This document shows positions 46,140 through 61,698 of a DNA stretch of 64,000 nt, in pieces. The DNA lies in contig CBFFRP010000428.1 in assembly GCA_965644295.1 (NCBI GenBank), positions 1 to 64,000 on the forward strand, given 5' to 3'. Both the position numbers and the translations under genes were made by a program. Position 1 is the first letter of the stretch, and every line of letters starts with the position of its first letter. This DNA comes from Paraphysomonas bandaiensis (taxonomy: Eukaryota; Chrysophyceae). The notes beneath the pieces were generated by a model. The model saw only the letters and a program-made list of their open reading frames with translations, did not search any database and was not told where the DNA came from.

Positions 46140-46767
46140 GCCTGCTATCCACACAGGTCCAAAGAGCTGTAAGTTATGTGGATAGCGGGAGCGATACAGC
46201 GCATGTCCCACACTGCAGTGGGAGCAGCTGCTGTATATGATCTACACCTGCATCATATCATACAGCTGCTTTGTATATTTTTGTTCCAAGATGCCTCTAA
46301 TATTGAGACAATAACAATATGTATTCCAGACGTAGTTTTATTGCAGCAATATAGCGAATATTTGCTTCAATTAATTTCCGAAAAACAAGATGCTGATTGC
46401 CGATACGTGTGAACAACTGTGAATCAACGTATATATGGTATACATAGGTATACGTGTACGTATATGGGAGTTATAGTATACAGCACTGTATTCTCCTTCA
46501 TCCATATGTCACAATTCCACGAAAATTACACACTTTGGACCATCTTTTGGTCTCTGGGGGCCTCATTAATCAGGTTTGTAGGATTATTCTATTGGCTGTA
46601 GTCTGCATCTGCAGACCATATCTAGATATCACACTGCATATATGTATGTATATATATATATGTATGTATGTGTATGTGTATGAGTATGTAGAGCACACTC
46701 CGCATAGCACACTATAGTAAGGCACATCTGCTGTGAGAACATCAGTCTATCCAGTGATCGTATAGCT
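46140..46767. promoter_or_regulatory. Upstream region between the methyltransferase-GT gene and MetAP2 copy 1
   Basis: A divergent intergenic region of 628 bp. 46175-46250 and 46590-46767 recur at 56800-56890 and 57020-57175, so part of it belongs to the MetAP2 duplication. It holds a short alternating TATG/TATA stretch at 46640-46690. Confidence 0.45.
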
Positions 46768-48523
<1,756 letters not shown>

Positions 48524-49335
48524 ACTGAAACAATAGATTCTTTATCGTTGCCTATTTTCGTGCCCATTTACTAACAGTAATCATTTTCGTATTCTGCTCT
48601 GAATATTCTACATTCTTTGCAATGTCGACTATTATTCGCTGCACTTGTAGTACAATTAGTAAGCAGTGTATATGTGTATATGTCAATTATTGAAATTGGG
48701 ACATCGATTCATTGTTGTTGCAATTACTTGATGTTAAAACCCCCACCTTTTATGCTAAAAAAATGTTAAAAAACGGCACTTTTATTGAAAAATCGAAGAT
48801 TAGTGAAAGACTATATATAATTGGTAATATGGTTCAAACAACTTGTGTAACCTCGCATTATATCCTGTTTAAGGCGGTTATTGCACAAAGAACAAATATG
48901 ATACAGAGGATTCTCTGAATCCACTCGGAAGAAGACTCTGTAAATTACACTGCCATCAATTTTTTCGGCCATCATCGTTGCTTAATATGCTGTGTTTATT
49001 GCATATATATGGTATAAATACAGAGTATATTACTTCGCTTAGTTGTGTACTGCTGTAGCTTCTTTCAACTTTGGGGAAAAATAGTGTTTTTATGAATGTT
49101 TTTAGGTGAAATATGCATATTATCAATGATTAGTTTAGAGTTTTTGGGTATATGGGTACGTTGATATGGATATCGTCAGGACACTCTTCTCTAACTGTGG
49201 AATGCATTTAGAAGATAGTGAACAGAGTTGCCACAGAGTGCCTGTAGAGTTGCATGAATATTGTTTAGAGTTTCTTCGGAGTATAGAGGAGATACTATAT
49301 TCTATATTATCTTAATAACACTCAGTTCTATATAT
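48524..49335. other. Gene-free AT-rich stretch
   Basis: The first 160 bp, to about 48683, still match the sequence after the second MetAP2 copy. Beyond that nothing is recognised. Confidence 0.4.
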
Positions 49336-49337
49336 AG

Positions 49338-49435
49338 CAGTGCAGGTCATTAATGGTAGTCCAGTTTCCCGCAATTATAATAAAAAAGTCCCGGCAATTA
49401 TAATAGCATTACCATTAATGGCCCATTAATGGTTA
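49338..49435. mobile_element. Small hAT-type MITE
   Basis: About 98 bp built from CATTAATGG words and ending GGTTACCAGGCCCTG, like the element at 59221-59317. The word CTATATAT occurs just outside both ends, offset by two bases on the left, so the target duplication is imperfect. Confidence 0.6.
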
Positions 49436-49501
49436 CCAGGCCCTGCTATATATTATCCATAGGAGTATCTCACATTATAATTCATTTACTTAATTAGCGA
49501 T

Positions 49502-49906
49502 ATGAGCAATAAACTAGTACCAGAAGTCATTGCACGAGTGTTCTTGTAACACGAAGAATGGAAAGAGAAAGTTTTGGCTGCCCAGCGAGGTGGTGGTGCG
49601 ATGGGTAAATATGTCGAGCGTAAAGTATCACCTCAATTGACGTGTAAGTCTAATACCAAGTGAAATGGAATATCCACACAATTACAGTAGGAAAGTGAAC
49701 ACCAGCTCGACCTCCACGATGTTCGTATATTGTTTGGCGAACTCATTATTAGGCACCCTATTGTCGAGCGTCATCTGGGCAGCAATACCGCTATTATTCA
49801 TAACGCTGCTTTCGAAAAGGCAGTCGTGAAGATTCAATGTGGCAATGAAGCCGCACTAACTCGGACGGAAAAGGATCAAATTAAAAATATTTTACTTGAT
49901 GAGGAT
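49502..49906 (+). pseudogene. hAT transposase remnant, part before the copia insertion
   Basis: The clearest frame is 49730-49906 (VERHLGSNTAIIHNAAFEKA ... LLDED). It runs straight into the copia insertion. If the LTR element and one AGGAT repeat are ignored, the same frame continues at 55396 without a stop. An upstream frame from 49502 contains a stop at about 49547. It is the N-terminal side of the hAT C-terminal domain found at 55.4-55.66 kb. Confidence 0.65.
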
Positions 49907-50200
49907 TATTAGAATATGGATCTTATTCTAGTATATTCAGTATGTCACTTCAAGACAATGTACGAGAATACAGTGAAATATAGTGATGTACAAATGCTGT
50001 GATGATATTGAGAAACTGAAATAGTTTGATCGTTCAAGATATGTTCAGTAACGAGAGGTTCGCATATGTAGGATATTATGCAGGGATTATAATGAGTTAG
50101 TGTTGGTTATCACAACTTCGTGTAAACGACATTAATAAATCTATCTAGTCTTACGACAAATTCTCTCTGTGATCTAGTGTAAAATGAGCGTTTCTCAATA
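49907..50200 (+). repeat. 5' LTR of the 49.9-55.4 kb copia element
   Basis: This 294-bp LTR starts TATTAG and ends CAATA. It contains the gag ATG at 50184. Confidence 0.95.
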
Positions 50201-53200
50201 TGGTAGCGAGCGAGGAGGAGAGAAGGAGGATAGAGGAGTAGTGCCACAGTTTAATGAGAGCAATGTTGAACAATGGATCGAAGACTTCGAAACGTTCCTC
50301 ATGAGGAAAGAGCAAAGTGAAGTAGCGGTGGAGCCACCACCGAAGGAAAGCGACTTTGGGGAACAGCCACTCACGTTAATGGAGGAGAAGTCTTACAGAC
50401 AGGCTGTGAAGAAGTACTGGAAGGCGAATGCCATAGCGTATTCGTACTGCAGAGAGGCAGTGCAAACATCTTCGAAGGCGCTTCAGAAATTCCATCTTCT
50501 ACATAAAGGGTTCAAGGCTGATGGAAAAGGAAGCAACAGGTTTAAGGCGCATATTATGATTGATGAGTTGAAGAAGTGCTTTGCTGGAGGAAAGCAAAAC
50601 AAGATCAGTGAGTTGTTGACTCAGTATGGATCTTTCCGTATGCGTCCGGAGGAGACTGCGAAGGACTATATAATACGGTTTGAAATACTGCTGAAAGAGC
50701 TACAGGAGCAGCAGCAGGACATATCGGAGCTCTCAAAAATAACACGGTTACGAGAAGGTCTGTTGAATGAAGAATATGCTCCTCTGAATGTTGCTTTGTA
50801 TTTGATGCCTGATGATGTTGATTATGCAACATTATCAAGGAAGATAGAAAGGTATGATGATACCATTCCTGGAAGGATTGCGTTAGAGCGGAAACGCAAG
50901 AAGGTGGAGGAGCTGAATTTCATTGAAAAGAGCAAACGGTCTCGAACAGAACGGGATAAGCGTAAGAAGGGCAACTGTAGATATTGCAGGAAAGAAGGAA
51001 TTCCTCATAGCCATTCAACTGAACAGTGCAGGAGGAAGCAGAGGAAGAAGGATGGAGAGATATTAGGGCAGCGTCCTGGAAGTGCTGAGTATACGGGATG
51101 CAGAAATTGCAAGTCTCTGGAACATCTTGCTGCTGATTGTCCAACGACGAAGAAAAAGCATTCTAGAAGAGGAGAGAAAGGGAAGAATCATGGTAGGAAG
51201 CCGGACAAAAGGCTGCTGACAGTAGAGAATATACGGCGTGGAGAACCAGCAGATTTCTCTGATGAAGATGAAGCAAATATGATCGAGGATGTTATGAAAT
51301 TGTCATGCAATATACATGAAACGAATATATGTAGTGTAAATGATGACATGCATTATACATATATATTGACACCTGCTGTTCATCATCAATGTTCTTGATG
51401 AATGATGTGACCATGCTTGACACTCATATGAATACATCAAAGGTGATAAACGGCTCTAAGAAGGAATCAGAGATTCATATCACAAGTGTGGGTTCCCGTG
51501 GAGCATGGAGAGACATTGAAATTTCAGATCAGATCAATCGATGCCTGTGCTCCGGACGTAAGCTGAACGAAATGGGCTATCGATTCACGGTGTGGTATGG
51601 GATCCAAATTTATGACTGTAATACCGGTGAGCTGGTACTGGAGGGACCCATGAAGAATGGAATGACTGCAGTTCCAACTCAGCAGCTGTTGGAGCTTCCA
51701 GATGTGTCTACACCGAGTAATTGTGAAGTAAATCTTAGCGATAGGACTGGTGAGGACGAGCTGGAGTTGCTGCATCGGAGAGCGGGTCACTTCAACAAAC
51801 ATGCTTTAGTGGAGGCACATAAGAGGATGCTCATCATGGGTACAGGGTTGAAACGAAAACACCTCACAGCCAAGGTACACAAAAATCAGTGTTTGTGTGA
51901 TGTGTGTGCCAGGTCTAAGATAACCCGAGTCAGCTTCCGAACGAAGGACGAGAATTCCGTTAGACCGAATTTTTCAGCAGATATCGCTGTGTACTTAAAT
52001 TGTCCTGCTAGAGGAGGTGAGAGGTATGTGTTAAAGATAACGCATCATGCCAGCAAAATGTTCTGGGCGACGGGTTTAGTCCACAGAACTGGGGAAGCGG
52101 TCTTAGAAGTATTCAAAGAGCTATTTAGAGGAGATGTTAAAAGGTACAAGCTCAAGATGGAGCACTATCATGCAGATGGTGCAGGAGAGTTAATCAGTGA
52201 AGAGCTGCGTCAGTATCTTAGGACACAAGAGTGCTATCAACATACGTGGAGCTCAACAGACTCTCCAGAAATGAACTGCTGGAGAGATGACTCTTGCAAT
52301 GTTAATCCAATCTGGACTGCCACCGCAATTTTGGCTGGATGCATACATGGCAGCCAGATATATTTTGATTCGATTGCCAACGAAAACAGATAAAGGGTAT
52401 ATGTCTCCTATAGAGTTTCTAACGGGCGAGCCTCCAAATTTGAGATATCTTAGGGTATGGGGGTGTCGAACTTATGTTCTTTCACCGAAGGCGGATCGAC
52501 GAAAGGATTGGGAGGATAAGGCTCTAGTTGGATATTTAATGGGTTACTCTGATGAGAAGGTAGGATACCATGTATATCTTCCTGAATCAAACAAGGTGGT
52601 GACTACAGTCCATATATTGACTGATGAGTCAACGCCATCACGATCAGAAAAGTATTTCGCAGAGATTGATGCTCTTCGAGTGCGGGAGGCCGCTATAGAC
52701 CCAAGCTTGCATCCGACTATGTCAGCTTAGAAGGAACGTATCATATTGATGATGAGGACGGACTTCTGTATAAGACAACAAGAGTTGTAGAACGTAAGGG
52801 TGTGATTGTAGCATACCGTTCACTTGTTACTGCAGGTCGCGAGCATATAGAGCACCGGGTGCCTATACACGTCGAAGACGTGGTGCGTATGACTGCAGAA
52901 ACCCCCGGGAATACCGGGTACATAGGAAAGGGGGACGCCCTGAGTACTACGCCAGCCAGGGAGCTGGACCAGGGAAGACCTGGAGGGTTCCAGGAGAGTC
53001 CTGACCCAACCTGTCAACAGACAGTCATGAGGTTGCAGACCTTGACAGACCGTGGGTCTGGGGATGCGAGCGGGGCTCCTCCCACACCGCAAGATTTGCG
53101 GGCTCAGGATGAGCAAGGTATGGGTTCGTATATATCTACTAGACGACCTATTGAACTAGATGGTGATGGTCGTGTACGGCGGAAACGGCTACAGCGTAGG

Positions 53201-54922
53201 TTGGCGAACGCATCGGTGTTAGGAGAAATAAATATGGTTGAGGTGCCAGATGCATGCACTGTTAACTTTAAACATGCAGAGTTTCAACATGATGACTTTA
53301 AGATACCAGACTCCTATGCTGAAGCGGAGAGATCTCCACAGTACATGAAGTGGCGAGAAGCTCGGAAGGTGGAGAAGACCTCACTACTGAAGAGACGTGT
53401 CTTAAAGATTGTGCGGACTCCACGGGGAGTGAAGTTGGTGCGAGCAAAGTATGTTCACACGGTGAAGAGAGACCTTCTGGGGAATGTAGTCAAGTATAAG
53501 GCGCGGCTGGTTGCATTAGGGAATCTACAAGAAAAAACGGAGGAGGAGCAGTCCACGTTTGCTCCAGTGGTCAAAGGAATAACCATTCGACTGGTCCTCG
53601 CGATTGCGTTTATGTTCCATATGCATGTACATCAGTTGGATGTATCATCAGCGTTTTGTTATGCCGATCTTGAAGAGGATGTTTATATGGCACCTCCACC
53701 TGATGAAGAGTTGCCAGCGGGGTGGTGTTTTCAATTGATCAAGGCCTTATATGGTTTGCGGTCATCACCGAGGCAGTGGAACAAGCATATTGACAAGTTT
53801 ATCAAATCGTTACATTTTACTGCTTGCATTTTAGATACATGCTTGTATATGCGATGGAGTAATGGTCAATTGCACTTATTGCTGATATATGTTGATGATA
53901 TTATCATTGCATCTGCTGATCTCACCTACTTAGAAAGTGTTAAACGTAGGTTCTGCGAAACGTTTGAAATGCACGATCTGTGTGTGTGCAAACGGTTTCT
54001 GAATATCAGAATCACGAGAGGCGAGGACTGGTACATGTTAGATCAATCGGAATATGCCAAGAATATTGTAAAGAAATTCAGTTCGTTTATGGGAAAGAGC
54101 AGTAAGAATAAGGAGACTCCACTACCTACCAATGTTCAGGATTTGTTGACAGATCAACGTGAGCTGACGGAGGAGCAGAAGCAGTGGGTCGAATCATTTC
54201 CGTATAGAGGAATTATTGGAGCGGTATTGCATTTGGCGATTCACACTAGACCTGATCTGGCTTACGCTGTGGGGTTATTGGCTCGATTTAGTACTTCTCC
54301 AACATATGCGACTTGCAGATTAGCTATTCATTATTTGTTGAAATATTTACGTGGTACAGTTGATAAGGGAATCAGATTCAGTGGGAGTGAGTTTGATTTA
54401 CATGTATTCAGTGATTCAGACTGGGCTGGGGATAGGATGACTCGGCGGTCCACAACGGGATACATCGTGTTTTTATGTGCGGGCGCATTGGCCTGGCAGT
54501 CCAAGCTTCAGACCACAGTTGCGACTTCGAGCATGGAATCTGAGTATATGGCGGAGTATGCGGCTATGCAAGAACTGGTGTGGCTTCGGGGGGTGTTCAA
54601 GGAGCTCGGACTCTTGGTAGCGAAGCCGACTCCATTCTTTATGGATAGTAAGAGTGTAAAGGATCTTTCAGAGAATCCAGTGTATCATAAGAGGTCGAAG
54701 CATATTGACATCAAGTATCACTGGATAAGAGAACATGTTAATGGCAAATTTCCTACAGCAAAGTTGATTCATGTATCTACGGATGATATGGCGGCCGATA
54801 TTTTTACAAAGGCGTTGTCCACGAAGATCTTCAGCCGTCATGAGAAAACGATTACCGGGGTTAAGAGGAGTGTGTCTAACAGTGTGGAGGAGCAGCAGAA
54901 GAAACGACCCCGAAGAGGTTAA
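50184..54922 (+). pseudogene. Copia gag-pol with three frame-breaking lesions
   Basis: Gag starts at 50184 inside the LTR and carries zinc knuckles CRYCRKEGIPHSHSTEQC and CRNCKSLEHLAADC. A one-base loss near 51370 breaks the frame at the protease site, which would read LDTCCS. Protease and integrase continue in 51389-52270 (RRAGHFNKH, CDVCARSK, HYHADGAGEL). A deletion near 52275 shifts frame again, followed by integrase end 52287-52730. A one-base loss near 52715 precedes the long last frame (to 54922), which carries RT (HQLDVSSAFCYADLEEDVYM, IYVDDIIIA) and RNase H (SDSDWAGD, RRSTTGY, KHIDIKYHWIREH). Read as sequenced, no full polyprotein can be made. Confidence 0.92.
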
Positions 54923-55101
54923 AGGTGTGTTTTAGTGGGTGAAAATCCCACATAACTGTATATCTAGTTGACTGCTAGGTATATATGTATCTTTAAAAGA
55001 TTTCACATCTGTTTTTACCTATGGGACTAGATAGTCATAGCATTATCAGATTATTGTGATCACTGTTGTTTTATCTCACTGCATTCTACATTGAGTGGGA
55101 G

Positions 55102-55395
55102 TATTAGAATATGGATCTTATTCTAGTATATTCAGTATGTCACTTCAAGACAATGTACGAGAATACAGTGAAATATAGTGATGTACAAATGCTGTGATGA
55201 TATTGAGAAACTGAAATAGTTTGATCGTTCAAGATATGTTCAGTAACGAGAGGTTCGCATATGTAGGATATTATGCAGGGATTATAATGAGTTAGTGTTG
55301 GTTATCACAACTTCGTGTAAACGATATTAATAAATCTATCTAGTCTTACGACAAATTCTCTCTGTGATCTAGTGTAAAATGAGCGTTTCTCAATA
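55102..55395 (+). repeat. 3' LTR of the 49.9-55.4 kb copia element
   Basis: One substitution separates it from the 5' LTR. Confidence 0.95.
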
Positions 55396-55763
55396 AGGAT
55401 GAAGAAGATGATGACAGTGAGAGTCTAGTTCAGAATGACGACGCAGCGCAACGTTTGATTGATGATAGCAGACAGCGGAAGCGAGCACGTCTTAACCAGC
55501 AAACTCGTTATCGCAGCATGAAGCACTTGCATGCCACAACCAATAAGGTTGAAAGGTTGTACAGTAGAGCTAAGATTGTTACTGATGTTACTACGCATGA
55601 CCCGTCGCTCTGGAATGAAAATACAGATGAGATAGCTATATTGGCAGCTAATGTAGTTTAGTATTAAATAATTGCAATAGTTGAAGTTGACACAGCAAGT
55701 AATAGTTGCAATCATAATTAATTGATTACAACCTGTGTCAATTAATTGATACGCAGCCCTGCT
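55396..55763 (+). pseudogene. hAT transposase remnant, part after the copia insertion
   Basis: The frame continues with an acidic stretch (EEDDDSES), then TTNKVERLYSRAKIV, the hAT C-terminal dimerisation motif. Compared with 26.3-26.6 kb, the following SDLR ... LEALMFL part is missing. It stops near 55661. The terminal repeat, complement of CAGGGCTGCGTATC, ends at about 55763, abutting a fragment of the 3.0-4.2 kb TIR family. Confidence 0.75.
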
Positions 55764-55870
55764 AGTTAGACCTCTACCTGTAGCTAATCAGTGCAAAATC
55801 TATTATCCTACTATTTAACGCTACGATAACTGCTTGTGCGTCGCCGCAAGCACTAAGGTGCAACCATTCT
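55764..55870 (+). repeat. Fragment of the TIR-element family
   Basis: It matches the inner TIR of the 3.0-4.2 kb element: TAGTTAGACCTCTACCTGTA, TATTATCCTACTATTTAACG and TGCTTGTGCGTCGCCGCAAG occur in order. The outer end is cut off by the hAT remnant. Confidence 0.8.
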
Positions 55871-57175
55871 CGCTATATGATAGATGTGTATGTAGGGGAC
55901 GACGTTGTACAACGTACAGCATGACAAGTGAAAGCAGTGATCTAAGTTTAGTACTACCACACTGGAACGCTTAAGACTACACATACATTGTGTGCAATTT
56001 GCATCGGGGACTGCCTTATGTGCCTCACGGCAACCAGGGAAAGCAGTAATATACCCTTCTGAGATTGGCGATCTGGTGGCCTCTTCCTTAAGGCAAATTG
56101 TGCCACTTTGCTCGAAGGTATGCGGATGAAGGTCTTGCAGAAGGTTATGGCCTATTGTGAAGAAGTGTCGAAATCGACTCTTTTGCTGTCTTAGCCAGCG
56201 GCAGAGAACACATGCAAGAGAGTGTATAGCTGGACAGGAGTGGGATATGAGTGTTACCCGGTGTGTCCAGCAACAGGGAGTCAAGAGGGAGTGTGACTGA
56301 GTGCATGTATAAATGAGAGATCTGCCTGAAGTCAGTTAATCTTCATACCAATCGTGCATTTTCTATTAAAAAAATCGGCACAAGCAGGAACCAAAAAATC
56401 TGAAATCGGCATTAGTTGGGACCCTACTTCCTACAGGACATATACATAATACTCTGTATATAGGTGGATAGTCCTACACTCTGCAACCCCTGACTCCTCT
56501 CGACACCTCTCCACTGCACAACAGGGCTATCTCCTGACGACCACCCAACCCAACCCAACATGGTCTGTCTGTGGGTCTATGCGCGCACCAAGCAGAGTAC
56601 CCCCTCACCCTGTATACCTATCATTCCACAGCCCATACATCTCATTGGATGGACACAGTATTCCGCATACGGTATACTCTACTACTCTACTACTCTACTA
56701 CTGTGTCCCACAGGATGTATACCATTCCAAGCAATACGAATATACTGCAGTACACCACACAGCTCCAGTCCACACAACTACACTGGTATATATTGTTATG
56801 TGAATAGCGGGAGCGATGCAGCGCATGTCCTGCACTGCAGTGGGAGCATAGAGTCGAGCTGCTGTATATGATCTACACCTGCATCATATCATACACTTAT
56901 ACTCTGTACAGTATAACCAGGAAACTACACTGAACTTCAAAGGTACCAGCCAATGGCTGTGGCTTCTAACACAGAACCCCCTACATACAGTATACCGGTA
57001 TACGGTAGCGAGTATATATTCTATTGGCTGTAGTCTGCAGACCATATCACACTGCATATATGTATGTATATATATGTATGTATGTGTATGAGTATGAGTA
57101 TGAGTATGTAGAGCACACTCCGCATAGCACACTATAGTAAGGCACATCTGCTGTGAGAACAGTGATCGTATAGCT
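55871..57175. other. Gene-poor region upstream of MetAP2 copy 2
   Basis: A 143-codon minus-strand frame (55853-56284) has unusual Cys/His content (SLACVLCRWL, CTQCMCSL) but no family I recognise; I do not call it a gene. 56800-56890 and 57020-57175 are duplicated from the MetAP2 copy 1 upstream region. Confidence 0.4.
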
Positions 57176-58932
<1,757 letters not shown>

Positions 58933-59087
58933 ACTGAAACAATAGATTCTTTATCGTTGCCTATTTTCGTGCCCATTTACTAACAGTAATCATTTTCGTA
59001 TTCTGCTCTGAATATTCTACATTCTTTGCAATGTCGACTATTATTCGCTGCACTTGTAGTGCAATTAGTAGGCAGTATATATGTGTA

Positions 59088-59220
59088 TATGCATCATACA
59101 TCGTCTACGAAGGAGTACTTTATTGTCGTATAGTCTTCTGTGAGCAACACAGTCAAAGTTGACACATAGTCAGTCATGTTACTTCTATTACAACCCTACG
59201 GTTTTGATACACATGTACAC
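59088..59220. other. End of the duplicated block and short spacer
   Basis: Similarity to the region after MetAP2 copy 1 ends at about 59088. The remainder up to the MITE is unremarkable. Confidence 0.4.
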
Positions 59221-59317
59221 CAGGCCCTGGTAACCGTTAATGGTAGCGGCCATTAATGGTAATGCCATTATAATTGCCGGGAACTGCACTACCATTCTTT
59301 TTGGTTACCAGGCCCTG
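59221..59317. mobile_element. 97-bp hAT-type MITE with 8-bp target duplication
   Basis: The ends are CAGGCCCTGGTAACC and GGTTACCAGGCCCTG, inverted repeats with one mismatch. They are flanked by the exact 8-bp repeat ATGTACAC (59213-59220 and 59318-59325). The terminus and 8-bp duplication are hallmarks of hAT. The interior repeats TTAATGGTA words and has no coding capacity. Confidence 0.9.
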
Positions 59318-59325
59318 ATGTACAC

Positions 59326-59656
59326 TTACATTACTCTTACTTCGTAGCTACTAGCGAACATAAGACAATAAGTACTATTACCTACTAGTAGCCGCCCCAA
59401 TTCACTCTCCTCTTCCCAGCACTCGAGATCGAGGAGGACTGCAGGACACATGATGATGCATGACCATTGGGATCCTATAACGATGGAGGGTGGGTATGTA
59501 GTAATAGTAACCGCAGAAATGAAAAGAAATTGCATTAAGTGGTAAGTGAGATATACTTTCAAACTAATATCATCAAAACGGCTTTTTAATTAGAAATCAT
59601 ATATATCATATTACGTAGTCATTACTGCACTTCAAATATATATATTAGGACAACGT
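59326..59656. other. Gene-free stretch downstream of Rrp43
   Basis: A 78-codon minus-strand frame here has no recognisable features. Nothing else is seen. Confidence 0.3.
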
Positions 59657-60861
59657 TTAGCTACGACTATCATTACCTCTACTTAACACACGTCGTACAA
59701 CTGTAGTAATCTTCTCGTTACATACTCTACAAGCATTAATAACTGTTTCTTGGCTAATGCCGCGGCCAGACGACTACAGAAAATAGTTACGAAGAAAAAT
59801 ACTTCTAAAATCCTACGACACACCTGGCTAACATGGCACACTTGTCCATCCTGATCTGCCGCCACTGTGACTGTAGCATGCACCCCAGCGACCTCCTCAT
59901 CAGAGGGGTCTACTAACAGCACTGCAGAGCCGTCAGCGTCAACGTACACTCCACAGGAAACCGAGACTATCTGCCTTGAAACGGAGAGGTGAGAGTGCAA
60001 TCCTTCATCCGAAGCTGCGTTCACTAATGAGGACAGATTATTTGCTAAGATGGAACCCTACCGTCGAAGCATATATTCGTGTTTTCGTCTACAACTACAC
60101 GTGGAAGACGGGTATTTCCTAGAACGGAAGCCTATAAACACACACATAAGAAAAAAACAGATGACAATAGATATCTACCACAGCAAGCAGCATGGGATCT
60201 AGCAATTCCCCTCCCCGTGATAGACACACACATTGAACAACAAGGCACAGAGCACTCCGACCCTGTACGGTATTACGAGAATATCGTTAGACAGTCGATA
60301 ACAAGCATACCGGCACGATACAGAGTTGCTCTAAATCCACCGCGCCACTTCTAAAAAACACGACATTACGTTCAATAACAAGTGTATTGGCGTCCTAGTA
60401 CTTTTTGTAAATGTCTCCTATCGTTGCCTCTAAGGCAAGGGCCTCTTCACTCTTCTTCTGGTTGTCGTATTTGGAAGAGCAAATAGGCCACAGAGCAACG
60501 TCAAATACTACACACATACTGTCAATTTATCATACGGTAATGAGGGGAAATGCATACCGAGTCCTCCATAACTCGGAGTAGAGGGGAAGGGCGTGCCCAC
60601 CTGAACAGTAACAGAGCACGATATGAGCGTATTACCCCATCGAACAATTGACGCCCCGTATGAGTCAGCGTATACATCTGTATAACAATGACTGTGACCC
60701 TCATATGAGCACAGTGTATCTATATAACCTGCGCTGGCCACCACACTCCTCATTTCTCTCTCTCCACGACCATCAGGACGCGCTCCGTTATCGATGAACG
60801 CCTTCAGGAAATTCCTGGAATCAAGGTGCTGCATCACTGCTCGAGCTGATGACGTGTCCAT
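59657..60861 (-). CDS. RRP43: Exosome complex component Rrp43 (EXOSC8-like)
   Basis: Eight exons on the minus strand: 60729-60861, 60558-60677, 60402-60507, 60311-60350, 60179-60262, 60062-60131, 59824-60023 and 59657-59773. Introns are 38-51 nt; 289 aa (human 276). It has the RNase PH fold of the inactive exosome ring subunits. Visible landmarks are FLKAFIDNGARPDGRG, SIVRWGNTLISC, LVFDVALWPICSSKY, LEQLCIVPGRSALCLVV, LLDPMLLAVVAS, and VLLVDPSDEEVAG. They run in the same order as human EXOSC8 (FLKENCRPDGR, VKLGNTTVICG, CSSRF, DLCISPGKLVWVLY, LLIVDPTGEEE). The subunit forms part of the six-membered ring that threads RNA to Rrp44. The start is the first ATG in the exon carrying RPDGR; a short upstream exon cannot be excluded. 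Confidence 0.92.
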
Positions 60862-60975
60862 CTCAGAATATATTTCTTGCGCTGTTATAGTATACAAGCC
60901 CCCTGTGGATAGCTATAGACGAAACAAAACATACTCATGACCACGAGTATACATACGTATATATATGTACTGTAC

Positions 60976-61108
60976 CTACCTACCTACCTACCTACATACA
61001 AACATACATACATACATACATACATACATACATACATACATACATACATACATACATACATACATACATACATACATACATACATACATACATACATACA
61101 TACATACA

Positions 61109-61142
<34 letters not shown>

Positions 61143-61638
61143 CATACATACATACATACATACATACATACATACATACATACATACATACATACATACA
61201 TACATACATACATACATACATACATACATACATACATACATACATACATACATACATACATACATACATACATACATACATACATACATACATACATACA
61301 TACATACATACATACATACATACATACATACATACATACATACATACATACATACATACATACATACATACATACATACATACATACATACATACATACA
61401 TACATACATACATACATACATACATACATACATACATACATACATACATACATACATACATACATACATACATACATACATACATACATACATACATACA
61501 TACATACATACATACATACATACATACATACATACATACATACATACATACATACATACATACATACATACATACATACATACATACATACATACATACA
61601 TACATACATACATACATACATACATACATACATACATA
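60976..61638 (+). repeat. (ATAC)n microsatellite, about 650 bp
   Basis: A short ACCT block (60976-60994) leads into an almost perfect ATAC array interrupted once by ATATATAC near 61137. It fills most of the 837 bp between the divergent start codons of Rrp43 and the SLC35 gene. Long open frames in it are artefacts. Confidence 0.97.
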
Positions 61639-61698
61639 AGTATGTATTGCGGCATCTGTTGATCAGGTTAGAAGTGCTTAAAAGGCCGCTCTGATGCT

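Larger units (their letters stand above)
49907..55395 (+). mobile_element. Ty1/copia retrotransposon nested in a hAT remnant
   Basis: The 294-bp LTRs (49907-50200 and 55102-55395) are flanked by the exact duplication AGGAT (49902-49906 and 55396-55400). I see one difference between the LTRs (GACATTAAT against GATATTAAT). The primer site TGGTAGCGAG follows the 5' LTR directly, as in the 37.3-42.6 kb element. A purine tract (GAGTGGGAG) precedes the 3' LTR. It is the full-length relative of the truncated copy at 4.7-5.9 kb. Confidence 0.96.

Noticed and set aside
55853-56284. 143-codon minus-strand ORF with Cys/His pairs
   Set aside because: It overlaps a TIR-family fragment at one end, has no recognisable domain and no plausible partner exons.
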